Source: Hemibagrus wyckioides (lineage: Eukaryota; Chordata; Actinopteri; Siluriformes; Bagridae). From it: 64,000 nt of DNA. Below, in pieces: positions 39,954-51,418 of this stretch; the stretch's first letter is position 1; each line of letters begins with the position of its first letter. A program made the translations under genes and the position numbers. The notes below the pieces were generated by a model. It searched no databases. It was not told the DNA's origin and worked only from the letters and a program-made list of their open reading frames with translations. The stretch lies in contig NC_080711.1 of the NCBI RefSeq assembly GCF_019097595.1, forward strand, positions 7,775,428 through 7,839,427. The letters are read 5' to 3'.

Positions 39954-40501
39954 TTCAAGGTCAACAGCTGGTGTGATTTAAGCATAACAGGTTTTGTCTT
40001 CATGATTGTAAATACCTTTTTTTATACAGACACTGCAGAACGTCTTGGAAAAATGGAATGATTTACTATACCACAAAACCAAATGAAAAAAAAACCCCAC
40101 AGGTTTTATAACAGACTGAGCCACTGTGCCAAAAACAGAATGCAAAAGAGAGTAAAAGTGCTATGTAGTGGTTCAGTAGTATTTTTCTCCTGGCATCATA
40201 AAGGCACTCATTCCCCTCATACTTTCCTTTCTTAAGACACATCATGACAAAATCATTCCACTGATCCATTTTTACCCTGTCCGGGTGAAAGACTTTGCCC
40301 AAATGGATCACATGTACGCATTCTTTTGGTGTAAGGGGTAGGAGATGTTTGGTACACTTTCAGGAAAACGGCAAATAAGTAAAAGTAGAACAAGGTTCTG
40401 AATTAAGAATGTGCCCTGAAAACACAGAGGAAATATGTCATGCATTAAATACTTAAAATAGAGGCTGGGGAACTCCAGGAGTCTGTAAAGCCATCACTTG
40501 A
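38543..40501. other. Spacer between arrays B and C
   Basis: Unique AT-rich sequence with a (TG)n run at 39920-39952. No gene recognised. The immediate flank at 38571-38584 has a short GAAGCT repeat. Confidence 0.5.
39920..39952. repeat. (TG)n microsatellite
   Basis: About 16 uninterrupted TG units. Confidence 0.95.
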
Positions 40502-42588
40502 CCTCAATTCACTCACTCACTCACTTACTCACTCACTCACTGACTCACTGACTGACTGACTCACTCACTCATACACTCACCTCAATTCACTCACTCACTC
40601 ACCTCAATTCACTCACTGACTCACTGACTGACTCACTCACTCACTCACACACTGACTCACTCATACAGTCACCTCAATTCATTCACTCACTCACTCACTC
40701 ACTCACTCACTCACTGACTGACTGACTGACTCACTCACTCATACACTCACCTCAATTCACTCACTCACTCACTCACTCACTCACTCACTGACTCACTGAC
40801 TGACTGACTGACTGACTCACTCACTCATACACTCACCTCAATTCACTCACTCACTCACTTACTCACTCACTCACTGACTCACTGACTGACTGACTGACTG
40901 ACTCACTCACTCATACACTCACCTCAATTCACTCACTCACTCACTCACTCACTCACTCACTCACTGACTCACTGACTGACTGACTCACTCACTCATACAC
41001 TCACCTCAATTCACTCACTCACTCACCTCAATTCACTCACTGACTCACTGACTGACTCACTCACTCACTCACACACTGACTCACTCATACAGTCACCTCA
41101 ATTCATTCACTCACTCACTCACTCACTCACTCACTGACTGACTGACTGACTCACTCACTTACTCACTGACTCACTCACTCACTCACTCATACACTCACCT
41201 CAATTCACTCACCCACTTACTCACTCACTGACTCACTCACTCACTCACTCACTGACTGACTGACTGACTCACTCACTTACTCACTCACTCACTCATACAC
41301 TCAGCTCAATTCACTCACCCACTTACTCACTGACTCACTCACTCACTCACACACTCACTCACACACTCACTCACTCACACACTGACTCACTCACTCACTC
41401 ACTGACTGACTGACTGACTCACTCACTTACTCACTCACTCACTCATACACTCAGCTCAATTCACTCACCCACTTACTCACTCACTGACTCACTCACTCAC
41501 TCACTCACACACTCACTCACACATTCACTCACTGACTCACTCACTCACTCACTCACTGACTGACTGACTCACTTACTCACTCACTCACTCATACACTCAG
41601 CTCAATTCACTCACCCACTTACTCACTCACTGACTCACTCACTCACTCACTCACACACTCACTCACACACTCACTCACTGACTCACTCACTCACTCACTC
41701 ACTGACTGACTGACTGACTCACTTACTCACTCACTCACTCATACACTCAGCTCAATTCACTCACCCACTTACTCACTCACTCACTCACTCACTCACTCAC
41801 TCACTCACACACTCACTCACACACTCACTCACTCACACACTGACTCACTCATACAGTCACCTCAATTCACTCACTCACTGACTGATTGACTCACTCACTT
41901 ACTGACTCACTCACTCACACACTGACTCACTCACTCACTCATACACTCACCTCAATTCACTCACTCACTCATTCACTCACCCACTTACTCACTCACTGCC
42001 TCACTCACTCACACACTGACTCACTCACTCACACACTCACTCACACACACTCACTGACTCACTCACTCACTCACTCATACAATCACTCATGCACTCACCT
42101 CAATTCACTCACTCACTCACTCACTCACTGACTGACTGACTGGCTGACTCACTCACTGACTCACTCACTCACACACTGACTCACTCACACACTCACTCAC
42201 ACACTCACTCACTCACTCATACACTCACCTCAATTCACTCACTCAATGACTCACTGACTCACTCGCTTGCTTGCTCACTCACTCACTCACTGACTCACTC
42301 ACTCACTCACTCACTCACTCACTGACTCACTCACTCACTCACTCACTCACTCACTCACTCACTCACTCACTCACTGACTCACTCACTCACTCACTCACTC
42401 ACTCACTCACTGACTCACTGACTCACTCACTCACTCACTGACTCACTGACTCACTCACTCACTCACTGACTCACTCACTCACTCACTCACTCACTCACTC
42501 ACTCACTCACTTACTCGCTGACTCACTCACTCACTCACTCACTCACTTACTCACTCACTTACTCACTGACTCACTCACTCATTCACTG
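40502..42588. repeat. TCAC/GTGA array C with higher-order units (about 2.1 kb)
   Basis: TCAC units are interrupted about 18 times by 'cctcaattc' or its variant 'gctcaattc' (for example 40502, 40580, 40602, 40672, 41004, 41026, 41096, and the variant near 41303, 41453, 41600, 41750). The pattern 40580/40602/40672 recurs at 41004/41026/41096, a 424-bp shift. The four variant copies are about 147-150 bp apart. The first copy lies at the very left border. The last roughly 350 bp (42240-42588) are pure TCAC/CTGA. The right border abuts a SINE 3' end. Confidence 0.97.
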
Positions 42589-42662
42589 ATATTTAGAAAC
42601 AGCTTTATCCAGGGTTGTAGTCGATCCAGAGTCTAACACTGAAACACTGAGAGCAACAAGAA
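42589..42662 (-). repeat. SINE 3' end abutting array C
   Basis: On the minus strand: 'agactctggatcgactacaa', 'ccctggataaagctgtttct', 'aaatatcagtgaatgagtg', running straight into the GTGA array. This aligns with the 3' end and tail of the SINE at 10121-10476 ('agactctggatctagctta', 'accctgaccaggata', 'agttactgaaagtg', 'gagagtgagtg'). The rest of the SINE is not visible at higher coordinates, so it is 5'-truncated or decayed. Confidence 0.65.
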
Positions 42663-43225
42663 TAAATTCTCTACTCTGACTTCTGCACTAAATCTAAAAG
42701 GTGCGTCCCAAATCACAAATTCTGCTCCATTCTGTAGTAGAGGTAGTAATGTTTACACTGACAATTCCAACAACAAGAAGTGCACTTCAACTACCCAAAA
42801 CAAAACAAAACGAAGTATGGAATGTTGGACACTTCATGCACTCAACACTGTGCTTTGCTTACATGGCAGAAGAGGGGTGGGGCTACAAGACAATGATGGC
42901 AATAAAGTGGACAAGATGTCTTACAAAAGTCTTTTAATTGAACCCATATTGTGGGATTTTTTTCAGCATTTTTAAAACTTCGCCATCTTTTTCTAAAGCT
43001 TGTGTGTGTTTGTTTGGATTTTTACCAATGATCTTGCAAAAATGCTTTTATTTACTGTTAGTTTTCCCTTTGAGGTGATCCCACTCTTCTAAACTTCATA
43101 CACTAAAGGGTAGAGAACATGCTGTAGTGCATAGAGTAGAAGGGTCTAGCATTTGGGATGCAGCTTAAATCTCACTAACTCAAAAACAATTCAACTATAA
43201 ATAATTTTGTTTTGGACCAAATTAC
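42663..43225. other. Intergenic, nothing recognised
   Basis: No gene or repeat recognised. Confidence 0.35.
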
Positions 43226-43752
43226 AGCTCTGGAAAAAAAAAAAAGTTTTATTTTTGCAAAATAATCAGTTTCTTATGTTTTTTCTTCCAGGTTCATGTA
43301 TTGGTGAGATGAACAGTTTTGTTTCATTTTTTGTGAACTGCTGCCAATATTTCTCCTAAATTCAAAATATAACTATTGTTATTTAGAGTGTATATTTAAA
43401 GGAAATGCCAACACATCAAAACAACCCAAAATCATGCAGCATTTGCAGAGCTTTAATAACTCAAATAAAACAAAATGCAAATAATTTGTAAACAAATTGT
43501 GTTAATGCTTTGGGTAAATAACATTAAGAAATCAGTATTTGGTGGAATAACCCTGATTTGCATGCGTTTTGGCTCCATGCTCTCCACCAGTTTCTCACAT
43601 TGCTGTTGGGGAACTTTATACCACTCTTTTTGCAAAAACAGCAAACAGCTCAGCTTCGCTTGATGGTTTGTGACCATCCATCTTCCTCTTGACATTCCAG
43701 AGGTTTTCAAATCTGGAGATTGGGCAATGGTCTCTTATTTTGTATGTCCAGA
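43226..43752 (-). mobile_element. Internally deleted Tc1-like transposon
   Basis: The left end 'acagctctggaaaaaa' and the conserved downstream 'agtatttggtggaataaccc' are typical of a fish Tc1 subfamily. The minus strand encodes the transposase C-terminus ('QKEWYKVPQQQCEKLVESME', compare '[20 protein letters not shown]' in the intact copy). After 'tttcaaatctggagattggg' the body stops and a degraded right end ('ggtctcttattttgtatgtc', near 43729) follows, so the whole catalytic region is gone. Confidence 0.7.
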
Positions 43753-45289
43753 AAACAATAAAAATAAAAATGTGCAAATGGACGTTGGAAATATTTCAAT
43801 AATGATCCCTTATTTGAAATCAATCTGTGCGGCGGTGTTCTGAAAAACATTTGACATCAAAACTATTAAAAAAATTGAATGCTTGCTTAAGCAATTAGCA
43901 AAGGTTATGCCTCAAATTTAAAGACGTAAAAGGAAAAGAAAGAAGGAAAGAAAGATGTGTTTGAATTAGCCTTGGTTTCACACAAGGCTTTTATATAGTA
44001 TTTCTGTACATCTGTACAGTATTTCACGCTTGGTCTTGTTTTGAAGAGATAAATACTTTTCCTCCAGAGTAGAAAATTTGGTGAATGAGAAAATCCTGGA
44101 CAATCAACTTGAAGCGAAAACTGATTTCACAGATTCCCGTCTTGCTGGTGTGTGCTAGCGACCAAGCCATGACGCTGAAAACATATGGGTACAAAACAAA
44201 TATGTTCACACAAAGATTATATAGCCCTGTGGCCAAATCCTATGATTCAGAGAACACACACACACACACACAAGAGAACACCAGATGCAATACAGCTTGA
44301 AACAATGACACTGATGTACAACGTATCTTTAAACATAGAGATCTCATATTTTTGGATCTGAATGTCAGGCGTATAATGTTCCAGTCAGCCAGAAAAAAAA
44401 TGTGGCTTTGATTTAATCTAGTTTTTCAACTTTCTATCAATAGATGTGCTTGATGTTCACATCCAAGAACTTCGCTTCAACTTATAACTGTTAAAACTGT
44501 GGAACTTTATTGAGCGCACCTTTATATCGTACTGTACAATCTCCTCATAATACCTCTATAACTGGCTGTAAATTATACATAACACTAGTATTTACATTTT
44601 TTTTTTGCATGCATCTCAATGACAAAGTAAAACTTCAAGATTTTGTTCAGACTGAGATAAAAGGAACATTGTGGATGTCATTTGGACACCTGTATCTGAT
44701 TACAAACTAAACCGATTCAGCTGATACCAACTTTCTCTATCCAACAACTTGCTCCAAACGTGACATTCCCCACTGTGTGAGGAAATCAATTAGCTAGCGA
44801 GGTTTTAAACATCAGTTATATGAGCGCTAACAAGCAAAAATAGTGAAGGCTTACATCCATGGGTGTTGCTAGGCCATTTTTAAAATTTCTACTCAGCCCC
44901 CTAAAAATTCTGTGATTCTCCGTAAACTGTACAAAAATTCGTGATCGCCTCAATCCGCAAACCACGGCGTGGCAGAGCGAGGTTTAGAGGACAAGTGTGT
45001 GTGAGAGTGTGTGTGTGTGTGTGATCAGGAAGGCTCGTATTTGGCTTGTTCAGTACTCAAATGTTATACACATCTATGCAATACAGTGGAATGCTGCAAT
45101 TAGCTTGTTAGCCAAACCTTTATTTTATTTATTTATTTATTTTTTACTTAATATACCCTCAATGGGGACTGAGCCCCCCCTTAAGTGAAAATCCTAGAAT
45201 CGCCCCTGCTTACATCTATTCCGTAGACATCTTGATGTACAGAGCTAGCATTTAGCCCATCTAGGATCTAGTCTAAATGTTCAGAGCTA
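43753..45289. other. Intergenic; (CA)n and an old repeat tail
   Basis: (CA)n at 44254-44273. 44860-45215 ('gggtgttgctaggcca', 'gactgagccccccctta', 'tcctagaatcgcccctg') resembles the end of an interspersed repeat, but there is no second copy here. No gene recognised. Confidence 0.35.
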
Positions 45290-45445
45290 GCCGACTGCAT
45301 CTTTTTATGAACTGTTGCTCATGCTGCATCATATGGCAGTGTAACAGACTCAGTGAAAAATACTATGTGCTGTCTATCACATACAGTACACGAGTTCACA
45401 GATGGTCACGACTGGCTAGCGTCGCTGTGATTGACAGGGGAGTGA
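45290..45445 (+). repeat. Interspersed repeat, same family as 4288-5876
   Basis: 'gaactgttgctcatgctgca', 'ggcagtgtaacagactcag' and 'ctggctagcgtcgctgtgat' continue the module order seen at 11960-12050 ('aactgcttctcaagctgtgt', 'acactcagagaaatgcgct'). Unclassified family. Confidence 0.5.
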
Positions 45446-45454
45446 GTCTCTCTA

Positions 45455-45590
45455 AACTACAACATATACAAATATACATATATCTTTTTTGTAGTGTATT
45501 GGAGCGTATACAATATGGGTGTTACTGTAGGATAGTGATAGATATGTTAAAAATGTATGCCAATAATGAGTTATGCTGGTGAAATATTCT
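45455..45590 (+). repeat. Diverged duplicate, copy 1 (partner 46959-47105)
   Basis: Shares ordered blocks with 46959-47105: 'aactacaa', 'acaaatatacata', 'atctttttt', 'atgggt', 'ggata', 'aaaatgta', 'atgagt', 'tgctggtg', 'aatatt'. Many substitutions separate the two. Confidence 0.55.
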
Positions 45591-45793
45591 GAAAAGAAAT
45601 TTTGAGAAAGAAATTTTGCGTTATAGTGATGGCCTTCATTTGTTCATTTCCCTCCCACCCAGAGAAATTGGCTCCTTACCCAGAATGACCTGTTGAACTG
45701 ACTCCTTACCCAGCATGACCTTTACAGGAAGTAGCCTGTAGGTGAGATTATAAGTAAATAAGCCGACACAAAAGCTTGACAACATGAAACAAA
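45591..45793. other. Intergenic, short imperfect direct repeat
   Basis: 'ctccttacccagaatgacc' and 'ctccttacccagcatgacc' form a short imperfect direct repeat at about 45672-45722. Confidence 0.4.
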
Positions 45794-45795
45794 AA

Positions 45796-45830
<35 letters not shown>

Positions 45831-45900
45831 ATTAAATTAAATTAAATTAAATTAAATTAAATTAAATTAAATTAAATTAAATTAAATTAAATTAAATTAA
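45794..45900. repeat. Compound (AAAT)n-(AAATT)n microsatellite
   Basis: About nine AAAT units change abruptly into about 14 AAATT units with no interruption. Confidence 0.97.
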
Positions 45901-46958
45901 GATAAAATGTGACTCCAGACATAGGCGGTTTTGTGATAAACACTTTTTAATAATTTGACTCTATAATACACTCTCAGTTTCATTGTCCAGTAATGGAATG
46001 AAATGATTTTTTGCCACAAATCTATGGCTGAATTACATTCCCTTTCATTTGGATCTCATATATTTTTGTTTTTCCCATGACCTGAAAAGTGTGCTGTGGA
46101 GAGACATAAGACGTTCAATTTCCAAATGCATCATCACACAATCGTATCAAATCCTCCAAATTTGTAAGGCAAAAACAAACAAACCAACAAACAAACAAAC
46201 AAACAATGAAAATTAAAGATGGCAAGATCATTCGTTGTAAATCCACACTCCGAGACAGGTCCTCAATTCTATAACGTGAAAATGACGCAACACGTAAACT
46301 GATGTAATGAAACATGGCGTTCATTAAACACTGCAGGAGCTCCAATCAAATCCTTTTTCGACACAAAACGCACACACACACACACACACACACAAATTTG
46401 ATCTATTCCTCCTTTCAAAATTCCTCCTTTCAAAATCCACACACTTCATTTGGTATTTAATGAGCTCTGATACTTGTGCACCTACATACTCCAAACATAT
46501 TTCTTTTAAATAATGTAATAAATATAGATTTCTGTGTCATATACATATAAATAAATATTTTATATGTACACCTTCACGACATTGATGAGCACAACAGAAG
46601 AAAAAAGCAAAAAAACAAACAAAACAAAAAAAAAACAACACACATCAGGACATTAAAGATACAACTCGGTCCAGGCCCTGTACAGCTCATGTCTACTGCA
46701 GACACGAGAAGAAGAACCGAATGAATCAGAAGCGAAATAAAAAGACAGCAGCTTTTCATTTTTTTTATATGGAAATAAAGTTCAGAACAGAAATGTCTTC
46801 CTAATCACGCTTTTTTTTTTATGTGATCCTGTGATGATGACCAAGCGTTTTAGAAAGAAAACAAAAGGATATCTGCAAAGAACCTCAATATAGTCTACAG
46901 GACTACGGCCAACAAATCTGATACAGACACTGACCCTATCGTGGATGGGAGTTCTACT
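45901..46958. other. Intergenic, A-rich; (CA)n
   Basis: AAAC repeats at about 46178-46205 and (CA)n at 46371-46394. No gene recognised. The A-rich, 3'UTR-like texture around 46560-46800 cannot be tied to a gene. Confidence 0.35.
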
Positions 46959-47105
46959 GAACTACAATACATACAAATATACATACATATATATATATTT
47001 ATATCTTTTTGCATTGTGGAAACAACATGGGTAAGCGATACTGACGGATAGGTTCAAAATGTACACCAAACATATGAGTGTGCTGGTGGAATATTGTGAA
47101 AACGA
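46959..47105 (+). repeat. Diverged duplicate, copy 2 (partner 45455-45590)
   Basis: See the partner entry for the shared blocks. This copy is longer because of a (TA) expansion at about 46984-46998. Confidence 0.55.
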
Positions 47106-47645
47106 ATGAAAAAGAAAAGAAAATTAAAATACAGAAAAATAAATCCGGAAAAAAAAATACAACAGTTCACAGCTTTGAATAAAAGACTACATGCATTTTT
47201 TCGTTTTTTCTTCTTTTTACACATTACTGCTCTTCTAAAGTTCAGGAATACTATTGTGAATTTTCAATGTATAGCTTTGATATAATATTTGAATATGTCA
47301 TTTGCTTAAAGCAAGCAGTTTTTGTATTCAGTAGTTTTCTGCTATTCCTTTTGAACACAGGGACCGTTTGTACTAAAGACCTAAAAAAAAAAAGAGGCTT
47401 GGATGCGATTCTGAATGAAAGTCTCCGATGGCCTTTAGTGTCTTTCACCTCCAAACAGCTAGGATGTCATGATCAATTATTAATCACGTTAAAACTTGCC
47501 AACCTGTTATATATTTTGTACAGCTAATACCAAATAAATAAGATGGAAAGTTAATTATATGCATATTTTTTTATTTCTTTTATTATTTGTAGCATATTGT
47601 GCACTGTTAAGTCTTAGTCCTCCATGTTTGCCCTTGTGTTGACAC

Positions 47646-47720
47646 CAAATTTCCACTTGGGGATTAATATAGTACTCTACTACTACTACTACTACTACTA
47701 ATACTACTACAACTACAATA
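47646..47720 (+). repeat. LINE-like 3' tail with (CTA)n
   Basis: 'aaatttccacttggggatta' then 'atatagtactcta' and a CTA oligomer. The pattern of a 'ttcccc-tggggat-aataaagt' end followed by a short oligomeric tail is that of fish LINE 3' ends. No coding part is visible upstream. Confidence 0.5.
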
Positions 47721-49060
47721 ACTACTAGTTAATGATGAAACTTTCCTTTTCATTCAAGAAGTTTGGTAAGAGACACATTAAACCGAATATGCCGTGACTA
47801 TATTCCTAGCCTTAGTGGAATGGCAAAAGAGCAAGTCTTTTTTGTTGGGTTGTGAATCTAGAATGGACTAATATCTGATTAAAAAGTGTGAGATATACAC
47901 ACTCATCAACAACTTTACAAAGAGACACTAATCATCCTTGTAGCCGTGCAATCATGTAACAGGATAAAATTACTCAGGTACATGCCATGAGATTTAGGTC
48001 ATCAAACACCAGAATGGGGTGACCATATGACATCAGCTGTCTGATTTCAGTTTCAGTTAACCTCAGATTTCTGTTACTGACTGACAGGAAATGGAACCCA
48101 ATGGTTGAAGCTCATCTCTCTCTCAATGTGTTGAAGCATTCTGAGATACCTTTCTGCTCACCATGGTTGTTAAGAGTGATTATTTGAGGTTACTGTAGTC
48201 TACCAGCCACATAGAACAAGTTTGACTCGTTCTTCTCTAACCTCTTTCATCAACTACTGCTTACTGAATTCTATGAAATTCTAAAATTTGTGTATGAATA
48301 TTCTGGTACCAGCAAACATTCAACGGTTCAAGCCACTAAAATGACATTTTTCCTCTATTCTGATATTTGTTGCGAACATTAGCTTAATCTGTTTCTGCAG
48401 GATTTCATACTGCCACATGATTGGATGATTCAAATACTTTCAGGAATGAGCAGCGCTTACACGTGTTCCTAATAATGTGGAGAGTTGGTAAAAGTACCGC
48501 AATTCTTTACTCAAGTAAAAGTGCAGGTTCTACACTCAAGTATGAAAGTAAAGCCCAAGAAAAATTCACAAACACTGATTTTAATTACTGAAGCTAAACT
48601 AGTGACCCATTCACAAATGAACAATGAAAGCCAGGACAATCAATAGCTAAGGCTAACTAGGTCTTGAATGTTAGCTAGCTGATGTGAGCGAACTAGCTGA
48701 ATGCTAATATCTTAAAATGCTTGCTCTGACAATGCAAATTACTCTCATAAATAAGCAGTGCATGTAGCAACAAATACTTTATACAGCGGGTTTTATTAGG
48801 TGTCATGCTATTATTGCTGTTAAAGTTTAGATGTGGTAGTTACTTAGTACTACCAGGTAGTTCTTGACGTTATCTGTTGCTGATAGGTTGCCTTAGGACA
48901 AATATGGGATTATGGAGAAATGAGAAATTCACTGAGTAGAAAGTGGAGATTTTTCTGTTAAAATGTTGGGAATAAAAGCCAAAAATGTTAGGTAAAGATA
49001 TTAAAAAAAGAAAAGAACAAGAAATACAGCAACTGTACATTGTTATATATAATTATATTT

Positions 49061-49126
<66 letters not shown>

Positions 49127-51391
49127 TGCTGGCCGAATGTACAGAATTACATACATGCTTATCTACTTCACCTTGACCCTTGACTAACACACTAGAGAAT
49201 ATAGGACATGGGAGAATGTAGAAATGTTATAGATCCTGAGTGTCATTGCTTTTTGGATATCATCCAAAGGTTAGATGCTGCCCAGTGCCCAGAGTCAGCA
49301 GTTTGCAGTCACAGGTCTCGGTCAGCTGAATCATGGACCTGTGAGCTGTTTTTCAAACCAAGATCCCCGCTTTAATAGGGAAACCAGAGAGTTACAGAGA
49401 TGACATAACTGTGAAGATTTTCATGTCATTTAAGTGCTTGCATATGAAGGACCTAGTGTGATCTTCCACAATAATGACGGCACAAATTGTAAAATATCCA
49501 TCGGCATCTGTCAAAGCGTGTCTCATCACTTAATGAAATAGATATCGGGTTTTGTGTTCCAAGTCGGAAATCATAGATCTATCATTATGAATGTCTGAAA
49601 GAGCATGTAAAGAACTCTCGCTATCATTTTACTGCACTTTTGGGGAATCTCGCGAGTTGAAGTCATCACAGGGAATTAAATGTTGCTTCATGGTGATCAA
49701 TACTTTTTAACTAACCTGGAAATGTGTCTTATTTACTTTCAAGGGTCACCATCCAGCAACATGCAACAAAACTGATTGGAGTTGAGGGCTGAAATGTGCT
49801 AAACGAACACTGAGAAATTTTCAACACTGATGCTTCATCCTTCAGCTTAACAATAGCAGGTCCAATGAGGACACATTTAACAAAGTTATAGTTTTGGATA
49901 ATTCTGTATTCTGTAGATTGCAGTGTACTAGTCAAGATAGTCTAAGCCATGGCCAAGACAAGACCCATGCTAACAAGTATGAAATAAACCAAATGACCAA
50001 ACTGAACTATACTGTAAACTGCAATGAACAAGCACGAGTGGGAAAATCCTGATATAAGACCAAGACCAAACTGGAATAAAATCAAACCAAAATCAGATGG
50101 CAGAGAAGAACCAGCTTGATGTCTGTCATTAGAATTGTGTTATTTCTGTATCAACTTATGTAACATATGTTTAATCACAATAGTATATTGTGGTATTCGG
50201 ATGCTAAGGTACGAGTCAGCCACTATTTGGATCTTATACACTAATTTTTGGATCAGTTTCGATAAATCCAGTCTTGATCAATTGCACATCAATTTTTATC
50301 AAGTCACTCATATCTGACTCTTGTTGGTGTGCACTGCCAAATTTCTCATTTTTGTGTTTACTACACTTTCCACCATTTTTCTGTACCATGAGAAAAAATA
50401 GTAGCTATACATTTTACTTCTATAGCCAACTAGCTCTATGCGAATTCAATTCGGTGACTATTCTAGTCATGAACTACAAATTTATGTCTGTTCAGTGTGA
50501 ATTTGTTTACACGCTAGGCTTTGTACTAGCTTCGTTGACAGAGTAGCAACGCAAGCTAGCCATGCGAGCTATGTTTTACTTTTTTTTCATAATGTCTCTA
50601 TACGACATGTTCGGCTCAAGCTGATTGTATTTAATTTGTCGCATTTCTAAGTCATAATTAGCAGAACTGAGAAAATTCTCAACTGCTGTCTCTTACAGCT
50701 GTTGCTGACATCAACGCCTGTGTACAGTGAAAAGAAATGGCTGGCTATCGCATTGACTCTGAATGTAGGGTTACAGCACATGTGACCATTTCCTCGCTCT
50801 GGTTTGTAAGTTCCTTGAATTCAGAGAGATCTGAATGATGTTTGCAGATGTTGCCTATTCTTACTGATATGGACAGCTTTACAGCTTTTTCTCTCCCAAT
50901 GGCACAGATCATAGATTGGATTAGAATTTTAGATCCCCGGGGCAGTGCAACTTTAATCTTGTGCCATCCCATATATCTCTCCTAAATGTTTTATCAGCAT
51001 GCTTTATGACAAAAACACTGCCCTGGGGGGAAAAAAAAAAAACTTTCCACAATTAACATAATGGCTGCCTTCTTGTGCTTGACATTTTCTGTCTTTTTGC
51101 AAAAAGCTTGAGTGATCAAAGTCAAACTGTGTTTCCAGTTTCTGTACAAATTGACAGGGTTTTTAAAGCTGGAACAGTGAAACTGTGTCTGTTTAAAGCA
51201 CAAACAAATCCTCTCACACGCCTCTACATGCTTTTGGTGTGGTTTGGGATTTTCATTTAGAGAATTGCCTTTTCTTATTTCTAGTGCTGCTTGGTTTGTA
51301 TGCACCTTGTTTGCCTAAAGTCATCTGTAGAATGAAGCAGAATCTAAACAGGAAGCTGGATTGTATTTGAATATATTAAGTTGGCCATCGG
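47721..51391. other. Intergenic; (TA)n
   Basis: (TA)n of about 30 units at 49063-49124. No gene or transposon recognised. Confidence 0.4.
49063..49124. repeat. (TA)n microsatellite
   Basis: About 30 TA units, a self-complementary run. Confidence 0.97.
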
Positions 51392-51418
51392 GTTAACCCT
51401 AACTCTAACCCTAACCCT
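51392..51418. repeat. Short interstitial telomere-like tract
   Basis: Four CCCTAA-type units, one with a substitution ('aaccctaactctaacccta'). Telomeric hexamers of this size occur internally in vertebrate chromosomes; it need not mark a chromosome end. Confidence 0.8.

Noticed and set aside
41886..42131. 81-codon plus-strand frame in array C
   Set aside because: The same low-complexity artefact of the TCAC repeat.
28604..42588. CRISPR-like regular repeats
   Set aside because: The unit is four bases with no distinct spacers, in a vertebrate genome.
43453..43710. 85-codon minus-strand frame as a host gene
   Set aside because: It is the decayed C-terminus of a Tc1-like transposase in an internally deleted element.
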